Source: RUG14871 sp045539425 (GTDB taxonomy: Bacteria; Bacillota_I; Bacilli_A; Erysipelotrichales; Erysipelotrichaceae). From it: DNA of 5,461 bases. The DNA is taken from the NCBI GenBank assembly GCA_045539425.1, contig JAZQFH010000010.1, forward strand, positions 1-5,461. The letters are read 5' to 3'. The notes under the pieces were generated by a model that had not been told where the DNA came from, did not search any database, and saw only the letters and a list, made by a program, of their open reading frames with translations. Made by a program: the position numbers and the translations under genes. Shown piece after piece: positions 1-5,277 of the stretch (position 1 is the stretch's first letter; every line of letters begins with the position of its first letter).

Positions 1-691
1 TAATCATTCTCGCCGGGATGCCCTGCGTGCGCAGCATGGCACAGGTGATGGCGGAAAGATCCTGACAGATACCCATTTTTTTTGCATAAGACCCGTCAAT
101 GTCCGGGAGCATGCTGGGCTTTACAGTGACGGCCTTGATAAAGTCATACACAAAGGATGTGCTCATAAATTTGCAGACAGCATCATAGGCGTCCTTCTCA
201 TTTTTGCCCGCACAGAGTTCATCCGCTTTGGCAACCGCCTCAGATGCTCTGGTATAGCTGATATACTGATTTGGAACGAGGAAGGCGGCCTCCTGGTTTT
301 CCATAGTCACGTACAGGCCGAGAGAGCCTGCCATTGCATATTTTTTGCCGGAGACATTTTCATAGAGATGAATTTCGTAGTAGCCGGTACCCAGCTGAAG
401 AGGAAACAGCTCGTAGGAGGTATCAGACTTGAGATCATAGGTGAAGGTGGTGCCGTCTTTGATGACACGGAGCTTCAGGCGGTGATTGGTATTATAGCTG
501 ACGGCAGCAAAAAAATAACCGTTCTGAGCACCCGAAGCATCTACCAGAAGGGAACCCCCGCTGTTGGTGACCATGGTCTGCTGCGGCCAGATGGCAGTGT
601 TGCTGTCTGCCGAGGCAGAAACAGCAAAACACAGAAGCAGGCAGACCAGGCCGGTAATGACAAGCCCGAGGTGACTTATTCTGTTTTTCAT
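1..691 (-). CDS. Secreted transglutaminase-like protein, 3' end beyond window edge
   Basis: The frame is open from an ATG at 691 to the left edge, giving 230 residues with no stop. Residues 1-29 form a signal peptide: basic MKNR, a hydrophobic stretch rich in Leu, Val and Cys, then a signal-peptidase-I-like ASA before Asp29. The protein is therefore probably exported. Residues 30-140 look like a beta-rich region with no motif I recognise. Residues 150-230 match the start of a transglutaminase-like (papain-fold) core. Its hallmark is GICQDLSA, with the candidate nucleophile Cys209, followed by the usual AMLRTQGIPAR. The catalytic His and Asp would lie beyond the edge, so activity cannot be judged; bacterial members act as proteases or cross-linking enzymes. 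AAGGAGG lies 10 nt before the start. It is the third gene of the leftward set, 56 bp after the Hpt gene. The domain call is confident, the substrate unknown. Confidence 0.88.
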   Translation of the reverse strand, partial: MKNRISHLGLVITGLVCLLLCFAVSASADSNTAIWPQQTMVTNSGGSLLVDASGAQNGYFFAAVSYNTNHRLKLRVIKDGTTFTYDLKSDTSYELFPLQLGTGYYEIHLYENVSGKKYAMAGSLGLYVTMENQEAAFLVPNQYISYTRASEAVAKADELCAGKNEKDAYDAVCKFMSTSFVYDFIKAVTVKPSMLPDIDGSYAKKMGICQDLSAITCAMLRTQGIPARMI

Positions 692-708
692 GGAGGGGTG
701 CCCTCCTT
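692..708 (-). promoter_or_regulatory. Ribosome binding site held in a hairpin, transglutaminase-like gene
   Basis: On the minus strand AAGGAGG (708-702) precedes the ATG at 691. The GGAGGG part pairs perfectly with CCCTCC (697-692) across a CAC loop, giving a 6-bp GC-rich stem that ends directly at the start codon. The pairing is seen in the sequence. That it limits ribosome access until an upstream ribosome or a factor opens it is inference. Confidence 0.6.
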
Positions 709-747
709 TCCGGATTGATTTGGATTGAAGCAGCAGTTTGAGGGATA

Positions 748-1122
748 TTATCCGTTAATCAGGGCGAGAAGCCTGTTCATCTCCCGCTCGGCTTCCGGGA
801 GAAGGAGAGCCAGCCTCTGCTCGTCTGCCGGGGTGAGAGTGGGCGAAACCCCGCCATGAGGACGGAGCATTTCGGTAATTTCAGAGACGGGGGTGAGAAC
901 CGGTGTCAGCTCAAGATTTGCAAGAACGCCCTTGAGAGCGTGGGCTTCTTCAAAGGCTGCGTTGACATTCTTTGCTTCGAGGGCTGTCCGCAGCCCGGCA
1001 ATATGGGTATCGGCTGCCATCATTTTGACAAGGCGAAGATATAAATCGGGCATATTCATGCAGCGGGCAAGAGCTTTTTTGGTGTCGGCACCATATTCGG
1101 TGAGCTGATCTACGGTAAGCAT
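748..1122 (-). CDS. Stand-alone Hpt (histidine phosphotransfer) domain protein
   Basis: This protein of 124 residues is about the length of a single Hpt domain and is predicted to be helical and cytoplasmic. Hpt proteins pass phosphate between receiver domains in multistep phosphorelays. The family motif is clear at 61-70, HALKGVLANL, with His61 as the phospho-accepting residue and Lys64-Gly65 in their usual places. The rest fits a four-helix bundle: helices around 1-35, 40-58 and 60-70, then a C-terminal helix 98-122 rich in Glu, Arg and Leu. There is no kinase, receiver or membrane segment, so it needs partners encoded elsewhere. GGAG lies 7-8 nt before the ATG. The gene begins 64 bp after the regulator stop and ends 56 bp before the transglutaminase-like gene, consistent with one transcript. 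The domain call is strong; the partners are unknown. Confidence 0.9.
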   Translation of the reverse strand: MLTVDQLTEYGADTKKALARCMNMPDLYLRLVKMMAADTHIAGLRTALEAKNVNAAFEEAHALKGVLANLELTPVLTPVSEITEMLRPHGGVSPTLTPADEQRLALLLPEAEREMNRLLALING

Positions 1123-1133
1123 GAGAAATCTCC

Positions 1134-1202
1134 TTTTTTATGGAATAGGGGTGGGGAATAGGGAATAGGGAATAGGGAAATGGGGATTAGAAGGAGGAGG
1201 TG
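1134..1202 (-). promoter_or_regulatory. C-rich, G-free transcript segment (rut-like)
   Basis: The plus strand has no C between 1134 and 1202, so the leftward transcript has no G for 69 nt and is about 45% C. It spans the last codons of the regulator and the gap before the Hpt ribosome binding site. C-rich, G-poor, unstructured RNA is the known signature of a Rho loading region. Whether Rho acts here is inference; the composition is seen directly. Confidence 0.35.
1148..1185. repeat. GGGAATA tandem repeat, G-quadruplex candidate
   Basis: Three exact 7-bp units GGGAATA run from 1154 to 1174, flanked by related G tracts. The plus strand has six G tracts of three or four bases (1148-1151, 1153-1156, 1161-1163, 1168-1170, 1175-1177, 1182-1185) separated by loops of 1-4 bases. 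This meets the usual G-quadruplex pattern. The tract fills most of the gap between the regulator stop and the Hpt start. The G-rich strand is the template strand, so the transcript carries the C-rich copy. Confidence 0.8.
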
Positions 1203-2407
1203 CCGAGGGGGCTGATGCGGGCATAAAAACTGATGGCGAGGGATGAATATTCCTGATAATAAAGCGCCTCAATACGCTCCATCACCATATTCCCGGAGGA
1301 ATAATTGACAGTGGGGAGAAGCATGGCGTAGGTGTTGTCAGAAAAGCGGGTGATGATATCCCCTTTGCGCATGTTGCTGCGAAGAATCTCCTGCAGGCCA
1401 GCCATGCAGCTTTCCCGCCGGACGACGTTGGTTTTATCCTCCGCCTCTCCCAGCATGATCACACCGAGAAACATGCTGGAGCCGAGGCGCTCCAGATTGC
1501 GCATGTAGATATTATAAACTTCTTTAAAAACATTGTACTCACAGAAGAAAGGCCCCCTCATCCCGCCTTCTTTTTCGATGAGTTCATTGCGGATTGTGTC
1601 CAGATTGATGCGGATGGACTTGCCGGCCTCGGCAAGGCTCTCGTAACAGGCCTGCAGCTCTTCGCCCGGCTCGGCATCATAATAATCCCGGCTCTGCCTG
1701 ACAAGCTTCTGGTATTCTGCGGCGGCCTCCTCAGATCGGTTGAGGTTCACCAGAGCCTGCATGAGCTCGATATGCAGCTGCTCATCCAGATCATCAATCT
1801 GGAGGGCACGGCGGCAGACCTGGCAGATGCCGGTGTATTCCTCATTGGTTTTCAGAATCTCAATATAGCGGTAAACCGCACTGAGATATTCATTATGGAG
1901 CCAGTTCAGGGTGGACTGGCCATTGAGAATATCCCCGGTGAGATAGAGATCCCCCTGGAAGAGATCAATCAGGCGTTCCGTCATCTTTCTGTGCCCTTCA
2001 GACGGCGGCTCATGCCGGAGCGCGTTGATGAGATCGATTACCTCAAGAACGTCAACATGGACGTGCGGCAGGCTATGCCAGCGATAGTTACCCTGCCCGG
2101 AGACAATGCAGGCACCGAGCCCTGGTGAGATGGAATTGAGCGTATTGCGTATGCGGCTGACCATGGTTTTCAGAGCACCTTCGGGGTTTTCACTGCGGCG
2201 GTCGCCCCAGAGCTCCCGAATCAGGCGCCGGCTGGAAACCGGCCTGCCGCGTTCGAGGATCAGATACTGCATGAGGCTGATGCCCTTTCGGGACTTTGCC
2301 ATCAGTTCCTCATGGATTGCCCCGCCGGCTTCAATGGTAAAAAGGCCCATCATCCGGATGATGACCGGGTTTTCATCTCTCGCAGACCGTTTTGCTGCAT
2401 CAGGCAT
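1187..2407 (-). CDS. SARP/BTAD-type transcriptional regulator with degenerate GGDEF-like C-terminus
   Basis: This is a predicted cytoplasmic DNA-binding regulator of 406 residues. Residues 15-112 resemble an OmpR/SARP winged helix: IIRMMGLFTI opens the fold, LMQYLILERGRPVSSRRLIRELWG is the typical helix region, ALKTMVSRIRNTL fits the recognition helix, and GNYRW is the wing. Residues 115-265 fit the BTAD helical domain of AfsR/SARP proteins (HVDVLEVIDLINAL, GDLYL, RRALQIDDLDEQLHIELMQAL, AAAEYQKL). Residues 285-400 resemble a GGDEF fold; GDIITRF-SDNTY-AMLLP stands where RYGGDEF usually lies. The catalytic signature is absent (SDNTY at 356-360), so cyclase activity is unlikely and a binding or dimerisation role is more plausible. 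There is no receiver domain. The first ATG is preferred although its GAGG lies 13 nt upstream; the ATGs at codons 19 and 20 lack any such site and would trim the fold. It heads the leftward operon. Confidence 0.8.
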   Translation of the reverse strand: MPDAAKRSARDENPVIIRMMGLFTIEAGGAIHEELMAKSRKGISLMQYLILERGRPVSSRRLIRELWGDRRSENPEGALKTMVSRIRNTLNSISPGLGACIVSGQGNYRWHSLPHVHVDVLEVIDLINALRHEPPSEGHRKMTERLIDLFQGDLYLTGDILNGQSTLNWLHNEYLSAVYRYIEILKTNEEYTGICQVCRRALQIDDLDEQLHIELMQALVNLNRSEEAAAEYQKLVRQSRDYYDAEPGEELQACYESLAEAGKSIRINLDTIRNELIEKEGGMRGPFFCEYNVFKEVYNIYMRNLERLGSSMFLGVIMLGEAEDKTNVVRRESCMAGLQEILRSNMRKGDIITRFSDNTYAMLLPTVNYSSGNMVMERIEALYYQEYSSLAISFYARISPLGTSSF

Positions 2408-2471
2408 CTGTTTTCACCGTCCTCTGTTTCAGAAAAATCTCAGATTCTTATTCTTTTCCTACAATATATAA
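2408..2471 (-). promoter_or_regulatory. Remaining 5' leader of the regulator gene, cut off by the IS
   Basis: Only 64 bp of the regulator's original upstream DNA remain before the IS66 left end. On the minus strand they hold the AT-rich TATATATT (2470-2463), which could serve as a -10, and GAGG 13 nt before the start. The matching -35 would fall inside the IS end, and I see no good TTGACA match there. Any hybrid promoter is speculative. Confidence 0.35.
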
Positions 2472-2493
2472 GTAAACGGTAAATCACCAGTAC
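2472..2493 (+). repeat. IS66 left terminal inverted repeat (IRL)
   Basis: It starts GTAAACGGTAAA, followed by TCACCAGTAC. It matches the reverse complement of 5184-5205 at 18 of 22 positions, with the first 12 identical. The outer boundary is set by the GTAA start typical of the family, since no target duplication is available to confirm it. Confidence 0.85.
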
Positions 2494-2514
2494 CTACCTT
2501 AGAGATAGGAAATG

Positions 2515-2523
2515 TGAGATAAT
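2515..2523 (+). promoter_or_regulatory. Candidate extended -10 promoter for tnpA-tnpB
   Basis: TGA-GATAAT gives an extended -10 (TGn) and a hexamer with five of six consensus bases. No convincing -35 lies 16-18 bp upstream. Transcription would start near 2530, placing the 2537-2563 hairpin within the tnpA leader. This is only a candidate. Confidence 0.4.
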
Positions 2524-2536
2524 ACCTTCATCAAGA

Positions 2537-2563
2537 GCTTAAAAAACTAGCAGTTTTTCAAGC
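2537..2563 (+). repeat. Hairpin just upstream of tnpA
   Basis: GCTTAAAAAACT (2537-2548) and AGTTTTTCAAGC (2552-2563) pair at 11 of 12 positions around an AGC loop. The stem ends eight bases before the GGGGG of the tnpA ribosome binding site. Insertion sequences often place a hairpin here to limit read-through translation from outside promoters. That role is inferred. Confidence 0.5.
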
Positions 2564-2566
2564 GCG

Positions 2567-2575
2567 AAAAGGGGG
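2567..2575 (+). promoter_or_regulatory. Ribosome binding site that selects the tnpA start
   Basis: AAAAGGGGG ends one base before the ATG at 2577, too close to serve it, but 10 bases before the in-frame ATG at 2586. The second ATG is therefore the better start. Confidence 0.6.
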
Positions 2576-2585
2576 TATGATCACA

Positions 2586-2960
2586 ATGGATCAAGTAACA
2601 CACGAAGTACGACTACAGCAGTGGAAGGAAATCATACAGGCACAGCTTGCAAGTGGTCAAAGCAAACGAGCGTGGTGCCAAGAGAACGGTGTTTCTGAAA
2701 AACAGTTTTTTTACTGGCAACGGCGAATCAGAAAAGATATCTATGAAACACAGAAAAACGCACTCGAACCGGTAAAAGCAGCAAATATAACCCAAGGGCT
2801 TGTAGAGCTTCCTGTAATGCAGAGGACAATATCAAAAGCAGAGGAGGGGTTCTGCCCCGAAGCGGTTATCAATATAGGTAATATCACGGTTGGGATAACA
2901 GGAAACATCTCAGAAGAGCTGCTGATGAGTATCGGGAAAATGATACGCCATGCTCTATGA
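2586..2960 (+). CDS. tnpA: IS66 accessory protein TnpA, helix-turn-helix
   Basis: This protein of 124 residues is of usual IS66 TnpA size. Family members are small DNA-binding accessory proteins required with TnpB for full transposition. Residues 22-50 carry the IS66/IS3-type helix-turn-helix signature, ASGQSKRAWCQENGVSEKQFFYWQRRIRK, with the conserved WC and FYWQRR. Residues 52-90 are a variable linker. Residues 94-124 (VINIGNITVGI, then ISEELLMSIGKMIRHAL) match the short strand-helix tail typical of the family. I chose the ATG at 2586 over that at 2577 on ribosome-site spacing. The end overlaps tnpB by 11 bp, which suggests coupled translation. Confidence 0.9.
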   Translation: MDQVTHEVRLQQWKEIIQAQLASGQSKRAWCQENGVSEKQFFYWQRRIRKDIYETQKNALEPVKAANITQGLVELPVMQRTISKAEEGFCPEAVINIGNITVGITGNISEELLMSIGKMIRHAL

Positions 2961-3303
2961 TGCAAAGGGGTTTGAGAAGATCTACATTGCACCTGGATAT
3001 ACAGACCTGCGGAAAGGTCTGGACGGTCTTGCAATGATCATAGGAAGTGAACTGCATCTGAATCCTTATCAGAAGAACGCTCTGTTTCTGTTCTGTGGCA
3101 GACAGGCAGGTAAAATCAAGGGACTGGTATGGGAAGGTGATGGTTTTCTTCTCCTGTATAAACGCCTGGAGGATGGTAGATTCATCTGGCCGAGAACACC
3201 GCAGGAAGTTCTGGATATCACGCAGGAACAATTTGAGCGACTTATGCAGGGATTCAGAATAGAAAGCACAATCCGGGAGGTTAGGCCTAAAGAAATCTGC
3301 TAA
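2950..3303 (+). CDS. tnpB: IS66 accessory protein TnpB (IS66 Orf2)
   Basis: A full-length 117-residue IS66 Orf2 protein, unrelated to the RNA-guided nuclease also called TnpB. Diagnostic motifs are IYIAPGYTDLRKGLDGLA (11-28), LFLFCGRQAGKIKGLVWEGDGFLLLYKRLE (46-74) and GRFIWP (76-81). Members of this family are needed for IS66 transposition, but their biochemical role is not settled. The ATG lies inside the last codons of tnpA (ATG CTC TA-TGA), 11 bp before the tnpA stop ends. No strong ribosome site of its own is visible, so translation probably depends on ribosomes finishing tnpA. No frameshift or truncation is seen. Confidence 0.93.
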   Translation: MLYDAKGFEKIYIAPGYTDLRKGLDGLAMIIGSELHLNPYQKNALFLFCGRQAGKIKGLVWEGDGFLLLYKRLEDGRFIWPRTPQEVLDITQEQFERLMQGFRIESTIREVRPKEIC

Positions 3304-3411
3304 TTTGTGCAAATCAGAGAATTATTTTGCAAGGATTTTTCAGCAGTTTCCAGCTAAAAGCAGCATCTGAAACACCCTGTATATGCGTATAACAAGCACA
3401 CTGTGGAGTTT

Positions 3412-3450
3412 AAGAAGAATGGACTCTTCAAAAAAGGTTCCATTCTTCTT
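3412..3450. repeat. Perfect 12-bp inverted repeat inside the IS
   Basis: AAGAAGAATGGA (3412-3423) and TCCATTCTTCTT (3439-3450) are exact reverse complements around a 15-base loop. There is no following T run, so it is a poor intrinsic terminator. It could be an RNA hairpin separating tnpAB from tnpC expression, or a protein-binding site. Confidence 0.65.
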
Positions 3451-3516
3451 TGCCATATATGCCCGCGCAAGGTACCAGGTTTACGGGCAAAATGACGGGA
3501 TCCGGGATGAAGAAAA

Positions 3517-3546
3517 TTCGCAATTCAAACTGAAATCTGGTATAAT
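3517..3546 (+). promoter_or_regulatory. Extended -10 promoter candidate for tnpC
   Basis: TATAAT at 3541-3546 is a perfect -10, preceded by TGG to give an extended -10. A partial -35, TTCGCA (4 of 6), lies at 3517-3522 with an 18-bp spacer. Transcription would start near 3553, giving a leader of about 20 nt with GGAG at 3563-3566, seven bases before the tnpC ATG. An extended -10 can work with a weak -35. Confidence 0.6.
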
Positions 3547-3573
3547 AACCGTATCAAATTTCGGAGTTCTGCC

Positions 3574-5139
3574 ATGAAGAATTACACTGCCGAACAACTG
3601 AAATCGCTTTCCAGAGAAGAACTGATCGAAGAGATTTTGAAGCAGCAGACAGAGTATAATGTCCTGTTGGAACGCCTCACTGCTTTCAACTCCAACACTT
3701 TTGGAAGAAAGAGCGAGCAGATGGAATATGATGGCCAGGAGTCTCTCTTTAATGAAGTAGAGGCTGTCTGTGAAGAAAGCGGTGAAGAGCCGGAATTTGA
3801 AGACATCACTTACAAACGGAAAAAACAAGCCGGAAAGCGCGAGCAGGATCTCAGCGGTTTTCCCACTACGGTTATCAATCATGAGCTCCCCGTGGAAAAA
3901 CTCGCAGAGCTCTTTGGCGAAAATGGTTGGAAGCGTCTGCCAGATCAGGTATACAGGAAGCTTGAAATGCATCCTGCCCAATACGAGGTTTTTGAACATC
4001 ATGTTGCCGTGTATGCCAGCAAGAGTGAGGATAAGATTGTAAAGGCACCACATCCGGTAGAAATGCTGAATAACAGTGTAGCTACGCCATCTCTTGTTGC
4101 AGCAGTGATGAACGCCAAATACACCAATGCCATGCCGTTGTATCGAATTGAGCAGGAGTTTGAGCGTTCCGATGTTGCTATCTCCCGGCAGGTCATGGCC
4201 AACTGGGTGAATCGCTGCAGTGAACGGTATCTGTCCCTTCTGTTTGATCGCATGCACCAGGAACTCCTCAAAGAACCTGTCATACAGGCAGATGAAACCT
4301 CGGTTAAAGTTTCCAAAGATGACCGCCCGGCAGGAAGCGAATCACGAATGTGGGTCTACAGGAGCGGCGAGTATAATAAAGAACGCCCGGTCATACTATA
4401 TGACTACCAGAAAACCCGAAATGGAGATCATGCAATAGAATTTCTGAAAGGCTTCTCTGGCTATCTGGAGTGTGATGGTTTCTCTGGCTACAGGAAAATG
4501 GATCGTTTAGTAGAAGAAGTGTCCGTCGCCTGCTGCTGGGCCCACGCCAGACGGGATTTTGCTGATGCGGTAAAGTCCTACGGCGAGAAGAAAGCCGGAG
4601 TTCAGGACACACTCGCTTATCGGGCGTTGGAGAAGATCGCCAGAATCTATCTTCTGGATGAGAAATTTAAGAAGCTTCCACCTCAAGAACGGAAGAAACG
4701 GCGTCAAACTACGGTAAAACCGAGGGTTGATGCGTTCTTCACATGGGTAAAAGAGCATCGGAACGATGTCCCGCCAAAGGGAAAGACCGGAGAAGGCTTT
4801 ACCTACTGTCTCAATGCCGAAAAATATCTGCGCCTTTTCCTGGATGACGGGCTCATCCCCATCGACAACTCTGCTTCGGAGCGTGCGATCCGTCCCTTTA
4901 CTGTTGGAAGAAAAAACTGGCAGCTGATTGATACTATCAATGGTGCGAAGGCAAGCGCAATTGTCTACAGTATTGTGGAAACTGCAAAAGCAAATAACCT
5001 CAAACCGTATGAATACCTCAGGCATCTTCTGACAGAACTGCCTCAAAGATTGGATCAGAAAAGCTCCGATTTCAACCTTGACGATCTGCTTCCGTGGTCT
5101 TCGGATTTACCAGATGCCTGCAAAAAGAAATCCAAATAA
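3574..5139 (+). CDS. tnpC: IS66 family DDE transposase TnpC
   Basis: The 521-residue transposase cuts and joins the element ends and is near full length for the family. Residues 5-40 form a Leu/Glu-rich, coiled-coil-like segment, followed by the conserved NSNTFGRKSEQ. Residues 100-165 occupy the position of the usual IS66 zinc finger, but the CxxC pairs are missing: LAELFGENGWKRL and VYASKSEDK stand there instead. The IS66 catalytic domain follows (about 168-460) with an apparently complete DDE triad: Asp240 in IQADETSVKV, Asp301 in LECDGFSGY and Glu436 in IDNSASERAIRPFTVGRKNW. CWAHARRDF (321-329) is also typical. The C-terminal part (460-490) keeps the YSIVETAKANNLKPYEYL tail. GGAG lies seven bases before the ATG, and upstream in-frame sequence reaches a TGA without another start. 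It appears functional. Confidence 0.95.
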   Translation: MKNYTAEQLKSLSREELIEEILKQQTEYNVLLERLTAFNSNTFGRKSEQMEYDGQESLFNEVEAVCEESGEEPEFEDITYKRKKQAGKREQDLSGFPTTVINHELPVEKLAELFGENGWKRLPDQVYRKLEMHPAQYEVFEHHVAVYASKSEDKIVKAPHPVEMLNNSVATPSLVAAVMNAKYTNAMPLYRIEQEFERSDVAISRQVMANWVNRCSERYLSLLFDRMHQELLKEPVIQADETSVKVSKDDRPAGSESRMWVYRSGEYNKERPVILYDYQKTRNGDHAIEFLKGFSGYLECDGFSGYRKMDRLVEEVSVACCWAHARRDFADAVKSYGEKKAGVQDTLAYRALEKIARIYLLDEKFKKLPPQERKKRRQTTVKPRVDAFFTWVKEHRNDVPPKGKTGEGFTYCLNAEKYLRLFLDDGLIPIDNSASERAIRPFTVGRKNWQLIDTINGAKASAIVYSIVETAKANNLKPYEYLRHLLTELPQRLDQKSSDFNLDDLLPWSSDLPDACKKKSK

Positions 5140-5150
5140 GACTCTCTGTG

Positions 5151-5180
5151 CTCGGCCGCTTCGGTGGCCGGGTTCTTTTT
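5151..5180 (+). terminator. Intrinsic terminator after tnpC
   Basis: CTCGGCCGC and GTGGCCGGG form a 9-bp stem with two G-U pairs, closed by a C(UUCG)G-type stable tetraloop and followed by TTCTTTTT. It begins 12 bases after the tnpC stop and ends just before the right terminal repeat, so it should end transcription inside the element. Confidence 0.88.
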
Positions 5181-5183
5181 ACC

Positions 5184-5205
5184 GTACCACTGGTTTACCG
5201 TTTAC
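5184..5205 (-). repeat. IS66 right terminal inverted repeat (IRR)
   Basis: On the minus strand it reads GTAAACGGTAAA and then CCAGTGGTAC. It matches the left repeat at 18 of 22 positions, and the outer 12 are identical. It lies just outside the tnpC terminator. Confidence 0.85.
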
Positions 5206-5232
5206 TAGCTAAATTGTAGACCCTATGAAATA

Positions 5233-5262
5233 CTGCCGAAAAGTCATTTGTCTTTTCGGCAG
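5233..5262. repeat. Perfect 11-bp-stem hairpin
   Basis: CTGCCGAAAAG (5233-5243) and CTTTTCGGCAG (5252-5262) pair exactly around an 8-base loop, and an extra A-T pair extends the stem. Neither strand has a T run directly after it, so it is not a textbook intrinsic terminator. It could be an attenuator, a leader structure or a degraded terminator. Confidence 0.75.
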
Positions 5263-5277
5263 TGTGATATATCGCAC
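5262..5277. promoter_or_regulatory. Operator-like palindrome
   Basis: GTGTGATATATCGCAC is symmetric at seven of eight base pairs, with a perfect GATATATC core. Its size and symmetry fit a dimeric regulator site. It starts at the last base of the 11-bp hairpin stem. Function is inferred. Confidence 0.35.

Larger units (their letters stand above)
3304..3573 (+). other. 270-bp non-coding gap between tnpB and tnpC
   Basis: This is longer than the usual short spacing between these genes. I see no credible protein: a 64-codon frame (3383-3577) has no family features and only a weak ribosome site. The gap holds a 12-bp perfect inverted repeat (3412-3450) and a promoter candidate (3517-3546) ahead of tnpC. 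The first 100 bp show only short, weak repeats. Confidence 0.6.
2472..5205 (+). mobile_element. Complete IS66-family insertion sequence, 2734 bp
   Basis: The element has the standard IS66 order tnpA-tnpB-tnpC on one strand, and all three frames are open. Its length is normal for the family. The ends begin 5'-GTAA, as IS66 termini do. The first 12 bp are identical at both ends, and 18 of 22 bp match overall. The family normally makes an 8-bp target duplication, but ATATATAA (2464-2471) on the left and TAGCTAAA (5206-5213) on the right do not match. The element could therefore be old, or its flanks may have been rearranged. It lies 64 bp upstream of the regulator start and points away from it. 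Because the coding frames are intact it may still be active. Confidence 0.93.

Noticed and set aside
368..718. Plus-strand frame of 116 codons near the left edge
   Set aside because: The minus strand here encodes a signal peptide and transglutaminase-like protein with a good ribosome site, so this frame is a shadow.
1148..1185. CRISPR-like array
   Set aside because: The units are 7 bp and contiguous, with no spacers.
1772..2128. Plus-strand frame of 118 codons inside the regulator gene
   Set aside because: It lies opposite the BTAD region and has no ribosome site or recognisable motif.
2577..2579. First ATG as the tnpA start
   Set aside because: Only one base separates it from the GGGGG ribosome site; the ATG at 2586 has normal spacing.
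2950..3303. TnpB as an RNA-guided nuclease of the IS200/IS605 type
   Set aside because: The shared name is a coincidence: this 117-residue protein is IS66 Orf2 and has no RuvC domain.
3383..3577. 64-codon frame in the tnpB-tnpC gap
   Set aside because: It runs into the tnpC start, spans the inverted repeat and promoter candidate, and has no family features.
3481..4257. Long antisense frame of 258 codons opposite tnpC
   Set aside because: It lies opposite the well-supported transposase and shows no domain; its composition is that of reverse-frame translation.
4507..5046. Antisense frame of 179 codons opposite the tnpC 3' part
   Set aside because: It is the complement of the conserved DDE region and resembles no family.
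5233..5262. Intrinsic terminator
   Set aside because: The stem is strong, but neither strand has a T run after it.
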